A stretch of DNA of 64,000 bases from Phycisphaerae bacterium (GTDB taxonomy: Bacteria > Chloroflexota > Anaerolineae > 4572-78 > J111). The DNA is taken from NCBI GenBank assembly GCA_028285035.1, contig JANQQF010000017.1, positions 33,448-97,447 of the forward strand, written 5' to 3'. A program made the position numbers and the translations under genes. The notes under the pieces were generated by a model. It ran no database searches. It had not been told where the DNA came from and saw only the letters and a program-made list of their open reading frames with translations. Below, in pieces: positions 1 through 8,311 of this stretch. Position 1 is the stretch's first letter. The number at the start of each line of letters is the position of its first letter.

Positions 1-2
1 CC

Positions 3-533
3 CGCCTCCGACCCTCTGGGCGTGGGGTCGATGTCTGGGACCAACTCCGGCCGACACAGGCCCAAAATGAAGGGCTTTACCATTGGCTAATGGCTCACCC
101 CGATGTCCTCACCGGCGACTCCTTCTTCCACCTCTCTGCGCACGGTCAACCGTTAGATGGTTTGAATATGTGTGGGGCAGGCCGAATCGTTTGTTGTGTT
201 GACCCGGTGGGTGAAGTGTACGCGTGTCCCTTTGTTCTGGCCCCCGAATTTTCGGGCGGTAATGTCCGTCAACCCGGCGGCTTTGCCGACATTTGGCGCA
301 ACTCCGAGTTGTTTGCCTATCTGCGTGAATGGCAAGTTGGCGGCAACTGCCAAACCTGCAACGCCTATGAATTGTGCCACGGCGGCTGTATGGCCGTGAA
401 GCATTTCACCGGGCGTTCTATTGATGATCCTGATCCTGACTGCGTTTTTGGTAATGGCGATAATGAGTCAGTCGGCTACCACGGTGACTTTATTCCCCTC
501 AAAGCGTTGATGGGCGAAGAAAGTTATGTGTAA
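3..533 (+). CDS. mftC: Mycofactocin radical SAM maturase MftC, C-terminal part (5' end outside window)
   Basis: The frame is open from the left edge, so the gene begins outside the window; 176 residues are visible. MftC modifies the C-terminal Val-Tyr of the MftA peptide in mycofactocin synthesis. What is seen is the SPASM-type auxiliary Fe-S region: MCGAGRIVCC, then VDPVGEVYACPF, then CQTCNAYELCHGGCMA and a final DPDC. This Cys spacing and the LRPSGRG and LTGDSFFHL stretches upstream match MftC as I know the family. The radical SAM core with CxxxCxxC is not in the window. The next gene is a mycofactocin-type alcohol dehydrogenase, which supports the call. An internal ATG at 90 is not a real start because conserved sequence continues upstream of it. 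Confidence 0.9.
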   Translation, partial: RLRPSGRGVDVWDQLRPTQAQNEGLYHWLMAHPDVLTGDSFFHLSAHGQPLDGLNMCGAGRIVCCVDPVGEVYACPFVLAPEFSGGNVRQPGGFADIWRNSELFAYLREWQVGGNCQTCNAYELCHGGCMAVKHFTGRSIDDPDPDCVFGNGDNESVGYHGDFIPLKALMGEESYV

Positions 534-777
534 ACTATAGATATTTTTTTACTTAGTAATCATCTACTGATGATAAAGGACAAATAATCAACAAGAAACT
601 TACAGAATAAGGAGGGAGATCACCTGGGAACAAAATAACAAGGTAGGCTATCAACCTGCCTTCACACATTTATTTGTCATACACTTAGGCGATAACATCG
701 TCAAGTTGTAAACCATTTTTATTAAATTATTAATTCGGCTCAATGCAGAGCCTAACTATCACATAGGAGCGATAATT
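534..777. other. Intergenic region between mftC and the alcohol dehydrogenase
   Basis: About 240 AT-rich bases without a credible gene. A weak stem (AGGTAGG and CCTGCCT around 641-662) without a clear T tract may slow transcription. An AAGGAGGGAG sequence near 609 resembles a ribosome binding site but has no open frame after it. I searched for an MftA-like peptide ending in CGVY or similar and saw none. The alcohol dehydrogenase has a TAGGAG site about 10 bases before its ATG. Confidence 0.5.
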
Positions 778-1896
778 ATGAAATCACGTGCAGCGTTGCT
801 TTATGGTCCTGGTCAAGACTTTGTTATTGATGAAGTTGAAGTTGGTGATCCTAAATACGGGGAAATTACGGTTAAATTAGCCGCCAGTGGTTTGTGCCAC
901 TCGGACTATCACATGGTCACTGGCGAATTTGGCGATTTACACTTCCCGATGTGTGGTGGACACGAAGGGGCTGGTACCGTTGTTAAAGTTGGTGAAGGCG
1001 TTACAAATTTCAAAGAAGGGGACACCGTTCTCCTGACATTTATCCCCGCGTGTGGTCAATGTAAATGGTGTTCACAAGGGTTGAGTATGCTGTGTGACAA
1101 TGGGGCCAACATTTTGGCTGGCCCACAGTTAGATGGTACCTTCCGAATGCACTCCAGCAAAGGCGAAGACGTTGGCCAATTTTGTATGATTTCAACCTTT
1201 AGTGAGTACACCACGTGCCCCGCGATTTCTGCGGTTAAAGTTGAGCCAGATCTTGATTTAACAAAACTTTGTATCGTTGGTTGTTGTGTACCCACTGGCT
1301 TCGGTTCAGCCGTGAATACAGCTGATGTTCAACCTGGTGAGTCAGTGATTGTCTTTGGAATTGGTGGGGTTGGTATCAACTCCATTCAAGGGGCGGCTAT
1401 CAAAGGGGCGGCTCAAGTCATCGCCGTTGACCCTGTTGACTTCAAGTTGGAAGTAGCTGAACAAATGGGTGCGACCCATACGATCAATCCCAACAAAGAA
1501 GATGTGATGGAACGCGTCATGGAATTGACGAATGGCATCGGTGCCCGCAAAGCAATTATCACCATTGACTGCCCCACACCTGATGACATTGGCTTAGCCT
1601 TCAACACTACTAGCAAGGCTGGCCGAACCGTCTTGACCAGTGTTTCAAACGTTAAACATCAACACGTTAGCATCTCCCCATTCATGTTGACCCTCTTCAA
1701 GAAAGAACTGGTCGGTAGCCTCTACGGCGACTCTACTATTCAATCTGACTTGCCACGTTACATCGATCTCTATCGTGCTGGTAAGCTGAAAGTTGATGAA
1801 CTTGTCACCAACACCTACACCCTCGATCAAATCAACGAAGGCTATAAAGATATGATTGATGGTAAAAACATCCGTGGCGTTATGATTTACGACTGA
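778..1896 (+). CDS. NDMA-dependent (mycofactocin-coupled) Zn alcohol dehydrogenase
   Basis: A 372-residue medium-chain zinc alcohol dehydrogenase. Catalytic zinc ligands are visible at C40-H41 (GLCHSDYH) and H62-E63 (CGGHEG). The structural zinc loop has four Cys at about 92, 95, 98 and 106 (CGQCKWC and MLC). The nucleotide-binding GIGGVG lies near residue 195. Enzymes of this type hold NAD tightly and pass electrons to mycofactocin, or to the artificial acceptor NDMA, instead of exchanging free NAD. Adjacency to mftC favours that subgroup over an ordinary NAD-dependent or formaldehyde dehydrogenase. It probably oxidises the alcohol substrate that feeds the downstream acyl-CoA synthetase. The subgroup assignment rests on context and overall resemblance. 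Confidence 0.88.
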   Translation: MKSRAALLYGPGQDFVIDEVEVGDPKYGEITVKLAASGLCHSDYHMVTGEFGDLHFPMCGGHEGAGTVVKVGEGVTNFKEGDTVLLTFIPACGQCKWCSQGLSMLCDNGANILAGPQLDGTFRMHSSKGEDVGQFCMISTFSEYTTCPAISAVKVEPDLDLTKLCIVGCCVPTGFGSAVNTADVQPGESVIVFGIGGVGINSIQGAAIKGAAQVIAVDPVDFKLEVAEQMGATHTINPNKEDVMERVMELTNGIGARKAIITIDCPTPDDIGLAFNTTSKAGRTVLTSVSNVKHQHVSISPFMLTLFKKELVGSLYGDSTIQSDLPRYIDLYRAGKLKVDELVTNTYTLDQINEGYKDMIDGKNIRGVMIYD

Positions 1897-1955
1897 TAAA
1901 ATTGAGGAGTTTGTGCGACAGGGGGTGTCTAAGGCATCCCCTGTTGTTTTAGCAT

Positions 1956-3938
1956 ATGGACATTAAAGCGATTTATGACATTGTACAGGACCGGGTGGTA
2001 GGCCGGGATGATGAGGTCAGACTCATCCTCGCGGCGTTGGGTGCGAATCGAGACTTATTGTTGGAAGGGCCGCCTGGCACAAGTAAATCAACCATTTTAC
2101 GGACAATAACCGATGTAGAGCATCGGTCATTTTATTTGGTCGAAGGCAATGCCGATTTGACCCCCGCCAAGATTATTGGGCACCACAGCCCGTCAAGGGT
2201 ACTGAAAGAGGACTACTCGGCTGACAACTTTATGCAAGGGCCGCTGCCTCGGGCCATGGAAGAGGGCGGTTTCTTGTATGTGGAAGAGTTCAATCGGGTG
2301 CCCGAAGATACCCTCAACACCTTGATTACCGCAATGGCGGAACGTGAATTGTCAATTCCCCGGGTCGGCATCATTAAAGCTGATCCCGGTTTCCGGGTCA
2401 TCGCGGCGATGAACCCGTTTGATAATATCGGCACGGGGCGACTCAGTGGCGCCTTGATGGATCGATTGTGCCGGGTGCGGATGACGTACCAAACCGAGGC
2501 TGAAGAGATTGCCATTGTCAAGCGCCGCACTGGCAGTGATGACGATTGGCTCGTGCGATTTGCAGTACGGGTGATCCAAAATACGCGTCACCATCCCGAT
2601 TTACGGATGGGAGCCTCTGTGCGAGCCGCTATTGATTATGTTTTGGTTACTGAGCAGATGGCAACCTTGACGGGCACGCTTCCCGCTCGGGCGATGGGGA
2701 ATACCCACGCCTTGCAAATGCTGATCGACTCGGCCCGCACCGCTGTTGCTATCAAAGTGGCCGTACGAGAGTCGGCCCGTCGCTCAGATGAAGAAATTAT
2801 TGACGAAATTGTGATGGGCGCTTTATCCGATTTTTCTAAAGAAGGAGAAACCGGTAGCCCCGATGGTAGCTCACCCCCCGAAGGCTCAACCCCGCAAGAT
2901 GGCCCGACCCAACAAGGTAACCCCAAATCAGGTAAACCAAACATTGGTCCGCCCAGTGCGGATGCTAGAGGGACGCCGAATGAAGGGGCCATCACCGCTG
3001 GCGGAGAGCTGTTTTTTGGTGAAGAAGCCCAAAAAAGTGCAGCGGGTCGGCCTCGTGGTGACCGCAGTTCCAAAAAATTTGCGAGCGATTACCCCGAGTT
3101 GGCGGATCAGATTTTTAACAAACGGGATGTCAATCCTGCCGATCTGGAAAATGCTTTAAATGAAGGTGAGGAAGATCCCCTGGACCTGCTTGGCCAGATG
3201 ACCAGCTTTTTTGATCGGATGGATCTGCGTGAGTTGGCCCGCAAATTAGCGATTGAGCTGATTGTGCGTGATGCCCGCCGCAATGTCAGTTATCGCAGTG
3301 GTCGGGGTAAGCTAACTAGCGTGCCCTACAATGGCGATGCCTGTGAATTGGATATGGAGCGCACCGTCGAGAATTTGATCGGCAACCCACGCCCCGCTGA
3401 TAATGATATTTTTACATGGGAGCGTCGTCAACGGCAACGGTCTTATGCGTTGATGCTCGATATTTCTGGCTCGATGAAGGGTAAGAAAATTTTTTATGCA
3501 GCCTTGGCCCTTGCTGCGGTCGCGGTACGAGTGCAACGAGAGCCGTTTTCCGTGGTCGCCTTTTGGCGGGATGCAGCCATGCTCAAACAAATTCACGAAC
3601 CCGCTGAACTCGAAACATTGCTCGATAAACTGCTCTCGCTCTCAGGCCGAGGATTAACAAATTTAGAGTTGGCCTTACAGGCAGGTCTCGATCAATTGGA
3701 CAGTGCCACCACCCAAGAAAAAATTGGTATTCTGTTTAGTGATGGTTTACAAACCGCAGGTAAACCTGCTGGCCCGTTGGCCGCTGCCTTCCCCACGTTG
3801 CACGTTGTGGGCACGGGGGAAAGTGAAGAGTCAATTGCCAATTGCCATCATCTCGCCGATCTCGGCCACGGCCGTTGTGCTATTGTGGCCCATTCTGGCG
3901 GGGTATCTCAGGCGGTGAATGCCTGTTTAGCAAACTAG
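1956..3938 (+). CDS. AAA+ ATPase (MoxR/ChlI-like) fused to a VWA domain
   Basis: A 660-residue fusion. Residues about 1-290 form a MoxR/Mg-chelatase-like AAA+ ATPase with Walker A GPPGTSKS and a Walker B-type FLYVEEFNR. A Gly/Pro/Ser-rich linker covers about 295-350. The C-terminal part (about 480-655) is a von Willebrand A domain with the MIDAS motif DISGSMKG. AAA+/VWA pairs such as CbbQ/CbbO, NorQ/NorD, CoxD/CoxE and BchI/BchD remodel enzymes or insert metals. Here both halves are on one chain, as in BchD-like proteins. It starts 59 bases after the alcohol dehydrogenase and precedes the CoA ligase and nitrile hydratase, so a maturation role for a metalloenzyme of this island is plausible but not shown. 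Confidence 0.8.
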   Translation: MDIKAIYDIVQDRVVGRDDEVRLILAALGANRDLLLEGPPGTSKSTILRTITDVEHRSFYLVEGNADLTPAKIIGHHSPSRVLKEDYSADNFMQGPLPRAMEEGGFLYVEEFNRVPEDTLNTLITAMAERELSIPRVGIIKADPGFRVIAAMNPFDNIGTGRLSGALMDRLCRVRMTYQTEAEEIAIVKRRTGSDDDWLVRFAVRVIQNTRHHPDLRMGASVRAAIDYVLVTEQMATLTGTLPARAMGNTHALQMLIDSARTAVAIKVAVRESARRSDEEIIDEIVMGALSDFSKEGETGSPDGSSPPEGSTPQDGPTQQGNPKSGKPNIGPPSADARGTPNEGAITAGGELFFGEEAQKSAAGRPRGDRSSKKFASDYPELADQIFNKRDVNPADLENALNEGEEDPLDLLGQMTSFFDRMDLRELARKLAIELIVRDARRNVSYRSGRGKLTSVPYNGDACELDMERTVENLIGNPRPADNDIFTWERRQRQRSYALMLDISGSMKGKKIFYAALALAAVAVRVQREPFSVVAFWRDAAMLKQIHEPAELETLLDKLLSLSGRGLTNLELALQAGLDQLDSATTQEKIGILFSDGLQTAGKPAGPLAAAFPTLHVVGTGESEESIANCHHLADLGHGRCAIVAHSGGVSQAVNACLAN

Positions 3939-4030
3939 AGTTTGTAGATTTAGAGTGTTTATAGAGTGTATGGCGTTCATTGAATCGATGTAATTTTTAA
4001 CGCTATAAACCCCACGAACTCTTAAACTCT
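3937..4030. repeat. Imperfect 28-base inverted repeat in the gap before fadD
   Basis: Arm 1 (3937-3964) begins at the stop codon of the AAA/VWA gene and arm 2 (4003-4030) is its imperfect reverse complement. The first 7 bases (AGAGTTT) and last 8 (GTTTATAG) pair exactly and the middle does not. Short TAGAGT-like words recur inside. It could fold in mRNA. No T tract follows, so it is not a classical terminator. Confidence 0.5.
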
Positions 4031-4056
4031 ATCAACCCAATGAAGGAGATGGAACT

Positions 4057-5763
4057 ATGACAAAACATACGATAAGTTACACATCAGGCACAAGTGATAA
4101 ACCGTTACTGGGCTTGACGATTGGGGATATGTTTGACCAAACGGTGGAGATGTATCCTGACAATACGGCCTTGATTGTTCGACATCAGAATGTGCGATGG
4201 AACTACCAAAAACTTCAAGAGCAGGTGGATCAGTGTGCTCGTGGCTTGATGGCAATTGGCCTAAAAAAGGGTGATCGGATTGGGATGTGGTCGCCTAATA
4301 ACTCTGAGTGGGTGGTTATTCAATTTGCCACCAGTAAAATGGGCGCAATTTTAGTTAATCTCAACCCCGCTTATCGGGTCCACGAGTTGGACTATGCCCT
4401 CAACCAGTCGGGCTGTAGCGCTATTGTCATTGCCCCTGAATTCAAAACCTCAAATTATACTCAAATGTTGTATGACTTAGCCCCCGAATTGAATGACTGT
4501 GAGCCTGGACAGTTAGAGGCAGAGAAATTGCCGCACTTAAAATCCGTCATTCGCATAGGAGAAGAAAGCAAACCTGGGATGTGGAATTGGGGCGATTTGA
4601 TGGAGATGGGGCAGCGGGTTACCCCGGCTGAGCTAGCCGAGCGGCAAGGTCAGCTTGAATTTGATGATGCCATTAACATCCAATACACGAGTGGCACAAC
4701 GGGCTATCCCAAAGGAGCCACCCTCAGCCACCATAACATTCTCAACAACGGCTATCTTGTCGGCGAGATTATGAAGTTCACGGACAAAGATAAACTGATC
4801 ATTCCAGTGCCCATGTATCACTGTTTTGGCATGGTGCTCGGCACCTTGGCTTGTGTCACCCACGGTTCAGCGATGCTTTACGCCAGCGAGGGTTTTGAGC
4901 CAGAGACTGTGTTGCAAATGGTTGAGGAAGAAAAAGCCACGGCCTTACACGGTGTCCCAACGATGTTTATTGCCGAGCTGGAGCATCCCAACTTTGACAG
5001 ATACGACCTGACCAGCCTCCGCACTGGCTTGATGGCCGGGTCGCCCTGCCCGATTGAGGTGATGAAGCAAGTCAACACCAAAATGCACATGAACGAAGTG
5101 GAAATCGCTTACGGGATGACCGAAACCAGCCCAGTCAGCTTCCAAACGCGGGCCGATGCCCCCCTCGAAAAGCGGGTCAGCACTGTCGGCCAGATTTTGC
5201 CCCATACTGAGGTTAAGATTGTCAATCCCGAAACGGGCCAGATTGTTCCTGTCGGCGAGATGGGCGAGCTGTACACCCGTGGTTATTGTGTGATGTTGGG
5301 CTACTGGAATGATGAGGAGAAAACCCGGCAAGCCATCGACCCCGCTCGCTGGATGCACACCGGCGATTTGGCGGTGATGGATGATGAAGGTTATGTGAAC
5401 ATTGTAGGTCGCAGCAAAGATATGCTTATTCGTGGTGGGGAAAATGTCTATCCTCGTGAGATCGAAGAATTCCTCTACACCCATCCCAAAATTAGCGATG
5501 TGCAGGTTATTGGCGTGCCGGATAAGAAGTATGGCGAGGAGATTATGGCTTGGGTCAAGCTCAAAGAGGGCGAGGAGGCCACATCTGAGGAGCTACGCGC
5601 CTTCTGTAAAGACAAAATCGCTCACTTCAAGGTGCCCCGCTACTTTAAATTTGTCGATAGCTTCCCAATGACCGTGACCGGGAAAATCCAAAAATTCAAA
5701 ATGCGCGAAACGAGCGTTGAGGAGCTTGGGCTGCAAGATGCGGCAGCGGTGGCAACAGCCTGA
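4057..5763 (+). CDS. Acyl-CoA synthetase (AMP-forming, FadD-like)
   Basis: A 568-residue ANL-superfamily adenylating enzyme. The P-loop-like AMP-binding motif [18 protein letters not shown] is present, followed by [21 protein letters not shown] and the hinge [20 protein letters not shown]. The catalytic Lys lies in the C-terminal [13 protein letters not shown]. It activates a carboxylic acid to its CoA ester through an acyl-AMP intermediate. Chain-length preference cannot be read from sequence; the overall pattern resembles medium/short-chain FadD3/AcsM-like enzymes. An AAGGAGAT site lies 6-8 bases before the ATG. In this island it would supply acyl-CoA to the OYE, MaoC-like and ETF-linked steps downstream. 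Confidence 0.9.
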   Translation: MTKHTISYTSGTSDKPLLGLTIGDMFDQTVEMYPDNTALIVRHQNVRWNYQKLQEQVDQCARGLMAIGLKKGDRIGMWSPNNSEWVVIQFATSKMGAILVNLNPAYRVHELDYALNQSGCSAIVIAPEFKTSNYTQMLYDLAPELNDCEPGQLEAEKLPHLKSVIRIGEESKPGMWNWGDLMEMGQRVTPAELAERQGQLEFDDAINIQYTSGTTGYPKGATLSHHNILNNGYLVGEIMKFTDKDKLIIPVPMYHCFGMVLGTLACVTHGSAMLYASEGFEPETVLQMVEEEKATALHGVPTMFIAELEHPNFDRYDLTSLRTGLMAGSPCPIEVMKQVNTKMHMNEVEIAYGMTETSPVSFQTRADAPLEKRVSTVGQILPHTEVKIVNPETGQIVPVGEMGELYTRGYCVMLGYWNDEEKTRQAIDPARWMHTGDLAVMDDEGYVNIVGRSKDMLIRGGENVYPREIEEFLYTHPKISDVQVIGVPDKKYGEEIMAWVKLKEGEEATSEELRAFCKDKIAHFKVPRYFKFVDSFPMTVTGKIQKFKMRETSVEELGLQDAAAVATA

Positions 5764-5800
5764 TAATTCTACTAGTGCAAAACGATAGAGGTTCACTACG

Positions 5801-6469
5801 ATGAATGGTGTGCACGATATGGGGGGGATGCACGGCTTTGGTCCGATTGAGTATGAGGAAAATGAGCCTGTGTTTCACGAGGCCTGGGAAGGCCGTGTTT
5901 ATGCGATGAGAACCCAAACACGGATTTCAATACCTGGTGGGTTTCGCTTTGCTGTGGAGCGGATGGGACAGTCTCTCTATTTGGCCTCAAATTATTATGA
6001 ACGTTGGCTTCATTCGGGAGTCCAGGGTTTCATTGAAGCGGGTGCTTTTTCGCAAGAGGAATTTGATGAGCGACTTTCATATTTTCGTGAGAATCCCGAG
6101 GCAATCCCGAAAAAAAGTGAAGACTCAGAAGCGGTAGAACGGGCCATCAAAAGTCTTTGGTCCTCGCGATCCCATCGCAGGGAGATAGATGTGAAGCCCT
6201 CTTTTGCCATCGGAGATACGGTCAGGGCGAAGAATATTCATCCAGCGGGCCATACCCGTTTGCCTCAATATGCTCGCGGTAAATCTGCCGTCATTGTCAA
6301 TTATTATGGGGTTCAAGATTTTGATGATGCGATGTCGGCTGGACGTGGCCCAGATCCGCAACCATTGTACAACGTTCGTTTTGAAGGCCAAGAGCTTTGG
6401 GGTGAGTCAGCCGAGCCAAATAGTGCCGTTTATTTGGATATGTGGGAAAGTTATCTTGAGGCGGCATAA
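5801..6469 (+). CDS. nthB: Nitrile hydratase, beta subunit
   Basis: A 222-residue nitrile hydratase beta subunit. The family N-terminus MNGVHDMGGMHGFG is exact in style, followed by EAWEGRVYAM. The C-terminal SH3-like half contains IGDTVRAKNIHPAGHTRLP, YARGKSAVI and the end region VRFEGQELWGESAE. With the alpha subunit it forms the heterodimer that hydrates nitriles to amides. The order beta, alpha, activator is that of cobalt-type enzymes such as the Rhodococcus rhodochrous J1 operons. It starts 37 bases after the CoA ligase gene. No amidase is present in the window, so the fate of the amide is unknown. Confidence 0.95.
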   Translation: MNGVHDMGGMHGFGPIEYEENEPVFHEAWEGRVYAMRTQTRISIPGGFRFAVERMGQSLYLASNYYERWLHSGVQGFIEAGAFSQEEFDERLSYFRENPEAIPKKSEDSEAVERAIKSLWSSRSHRREIDVKPSFAIGDTVRAKNIHPAGHTRLPQYARGKSAVIVNYYGVQDFDDAMSAGRGPDPQPLYNVRFEGQELWGESAEPNSAVYLDMWESYLEAA

Positions 6470-6482
6470 TCCACTTAGCTTG

Positions 6483-6517
6483 ATCATAAATCATAAATCC
6501 AAAGTCGTAAATTGATG
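6483..6517. repeat. Short heptad tandem repeat between nthB and nthA
   Basis: Five 7-base units in phase: ATCATAA, ATCATAA, ATCCAAA, GTCGTAA, ATTGATG. Only the first two are identical and the rest are degenerate. They resemble the short tandem repeats seen between genes of some bacteria. The nthA ribosome binding site (GAGGAGAACC) follows directly. Confidence 0.5.
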
Positions 6518-6540
6518 AAGATGATGAGGAGAACCTAATT

Positions 6541-7173
6541 ATGACCCAACCCCACATCAGTAACCATATTGATGTTGAAATGAACGCAGCCCTCCGTACC
6601 AAAGCTCTGGAGGCCCTGCTGGTTGAAAAGGGACTGATTTCAACCGATGTTATCGATGAAGTGGTCCGTCAATATGAACAAGACATTGGCCCGCTTAATG
6701 GAGCTAAAGTTGTGGCCCGTGCCTGGAAAGACCCAGAGTACAAAGCCCGCTTACTATCAGATGGCACTGGGGCTATTGCTGAGCTGGGATTTCTGGGCCG
6801 ACAGGGAGCGGATATGGTCGTTTTAGAAAATACTCCAACCATTCATAATGTGGTGGTTTGCACCTTATGTTCCTGCTATCCCTGGCCCGTTCTGGGCTTG
6901 CCGCCCAATTGGTATAAATCATTTGCCTATCGCTCGCGGGTGGTGCGGGAGCCAAGGGCCGTCCTCAAAGAGTTTGGGCTTGATTTGCCCGACTCAGTGG
7001 AGGTCCGGGTGTGGGATAGCAATTCAGAAGTGCGTTATATGGTCCTACCAGAGCAACCTGCTGAATTAGAGCAACTCAGTGAGGCAGAATTGATCCCCTT
7101 GATTACGCGTGATGCCATGATTGGAGTGGCGAAAATAGAAGCCTCACAAGAGCAAGCGGGAGGTATATCGTGA
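6541..7173 (+). CDS. nthA: Nitrile hydratase, alpha subunit (cobalt type)
   Basis: A 210-residue alpha subunit carrying the metal-binding claw CTLCSC at residues 107-112 ([19 protein letters not shown]). In this family CTLCSC goes with non-corrin cobalt and CSLCSC with iron. The second and third Cys-side groups (C110-S111-C112) are the ones oxidised to sulfenic/sulfinic acids in known enzymes. Downstream [16 protein letters not shown] is typical of the subunit. Thiocyanate hydrolase gamma subunits share the motif, but the separate full-length beta subunit argues for nitrile hydratase. The stop codon overlaps the GTG start of the activator gene. Confidence 0.95.
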   Translation: MTQPHISNHIDVEMNAALRTKALEALLVEKGLISTDVIDEVVRQYEQDIGPLNGAKVVARAWKDPEYKARLLSDGTGAIAELGFLGRQGADMVVLENTPTIHNVVVCTLCSCYPWPVLGLPPNWYKSFAYRSRVVREPRAVLKEFGLDLPDSVEVRVWDSNSEVRYMVLPEQPAELEQLSEAELIPLITRDAMIGVAKIEASQEQAGGIS

Positions 7174-7556
7174 GCGAACCCATTGATCAACGGATTTCGA
7201 ATATGGATGAGGAGATTGCCTTGCCTCGAAAAAATGGCGAATTGATTTTTGAGGCTCCCTGGGAAGCCCGAGCGTTTGGTTTGGCTGTTGCTCTCAACGA
7301 GCAGGGGATGTATCCGTGGCGTGATTTTAGCCAGGAACTAGCCAAAGAAATTGCGACAGCAGAGTCGGCCAATGAGGCCTCAACCTACTATGAGCGGTGG
7401 CTAGCCACGCTCGAAAGCCTTGTTTTCAGCTCAGGCTTAGTCACTAAAGCAGAGCTTGAGGCAATGGTCCTTGAGCAGGCTCGCCACGATGCTCATGAAC
7501 ATGATCACGATCATGACGGGCACCATCATCACCATCATCATCGCGATATGTGTTGA
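7170..7556 (+). CDS. Nitrile hydratase activator/cobalt chaperone with His-rich tail
   Basis: A 128-residue protein related to the N-terminal region of the nitrile hydratase beta subunit, as in the NhlE/P14K class of activators that deliver cobalt and a preformed alpha subunit by self-subunit swapping. Visible family sequence includes [16 protein letters not shown] and [13 protein letters not shown]. The last 23 residues contain 12 His with Asp/Glu, ending in seven consecutive His and RDMC, an obvious metal-binding tail. It starts at GTG in a GTGA overlap with the alpha-subunit stop, after a GGGAGG site. Such a long tail is more than the short metal motif I expect for this family and suggests local cobalt storage or delivery. 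Confidence 0.88.
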   Translation: MSEPIDQRISNMDEEIALPRKNGELIFEAPWEARAFGLAVALNEQGMYPWRDFSQELAKEIATAESANEASTYYERWLATLESLVFSSGLVTKAELEAMVLEQARHDAHEHDHDHDGHHHHHHHRDMC

Positions 7557-7588
7557 TTGAGAAAGTAAAATAACTAGAGTAAGAATTG

Positions 7589-8311
7589 ATGGATGAATTT
7601 ACGATACCGCAGACAAAGGTTGAAGTAGATACTTGGCTAAAGAGTGAGTGGCCAGAATGGGTTGATTATGAAGGGCTCGTATATCCAATATCTGGGTTCC
7701 CACCATCATGTCCTTGGCAGTTTGATGCAAACCTAACAATTGATCAAATTATTTCAGAACAATTTCGACCTTTAGAAGCAGTTCTACCTAAAACTATCCA
7801 AACCCTAAAGACACGGTGCCAAAGCATTTTTGCATTGCAACATCAAAATAGGTGGTATCTCCTGTACATTTTGAAAATAGTTTTAAAGAATGATAATTTG
7901 AGCTTAAAGAGATTTGGTGGTGGTGAGCCAACAAGAACACCTCAAATGCGAACGGAAGTTAGTCAATTGGGATGGACTGTTCCAAATGAACTGAAACTAC
8001 TCTACCAAGTACATAATGGGTTTGGCACATTTGATTTACCAGAATTTATTTGGGATGTTGTATTACCAGATCGGCAATTGAATGTTTTAAGTGAGCGCTT
8101 TGATGAACCCGATTTAGTTGAGTATATCCCAGAAGATTTACTAGAATTTTTTCCAGATGGTGCTGGTAACGGCCAATATTTCTATCGAAAAGAAGGTGAC
8201 ATTTTGTATACTGTGGATTGGGATCACGAAACCGATGAAATCAGTAAACCTGAACCGTTTTGGGAGTTTGTTAATAGAAAACTTAGCAAAGTTGATGAAA
8301 CAAAATATTGA
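7589..8311 (+). CDS. SMI1/KNR4 (SUKH)-like protein
   Basis: A 240-residue protein tentatively placed in the SMI1/KNR4 (SUKH) superfamily from a late segment: QLGWTVPNELKLLYQVHNGFG, here given as LGWTVPNELKLLY plus HNGFG, and a closing PFWEFVNRKLSK. SUKH proteins are often immunity proteins of toxin systems but also occur alone. No toxin gene is next to it. Its sequence is clearly more AT-rich than the genes on either side, which hints at later insertion into the operon. ATG 7589 is preferred over a TTG just before it. The stop overlaps the putative TTG start of the next gene. Confidence 0.5.
   Translation: MDEFTIPQTKVEVDTWLKSEWPEWVDYEGLVYPISGFPPSCPWQFDANLTIDQIISEQFRPLEAVLPKTIQTLKTRCQSIFALQHQNRWYLLYILKIVLKNDNLSLKRFGGGEPTRTPQMRTEVSQLGWTVPNELKLLYQVHNGFGTFDLPEFIWDVVLPDRQLNVLSERFDEPDLVEYIPEDLLEFFPDGAGNGQYFYRKEGDILYTVDWDHETDEISKPEPFWEFVNRKLSKVDETKY

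Noticed and set aside
534..777. MftA precursor peptide or mftB between mftC and the dehydrogenase
   Set aside because: No short open frame with the MftA C-terminus follows the GGAGG-like site.
6483..6517. CRISPR-like array
   Set aside because: Units are only 7 bases, degenerate and without spacers.
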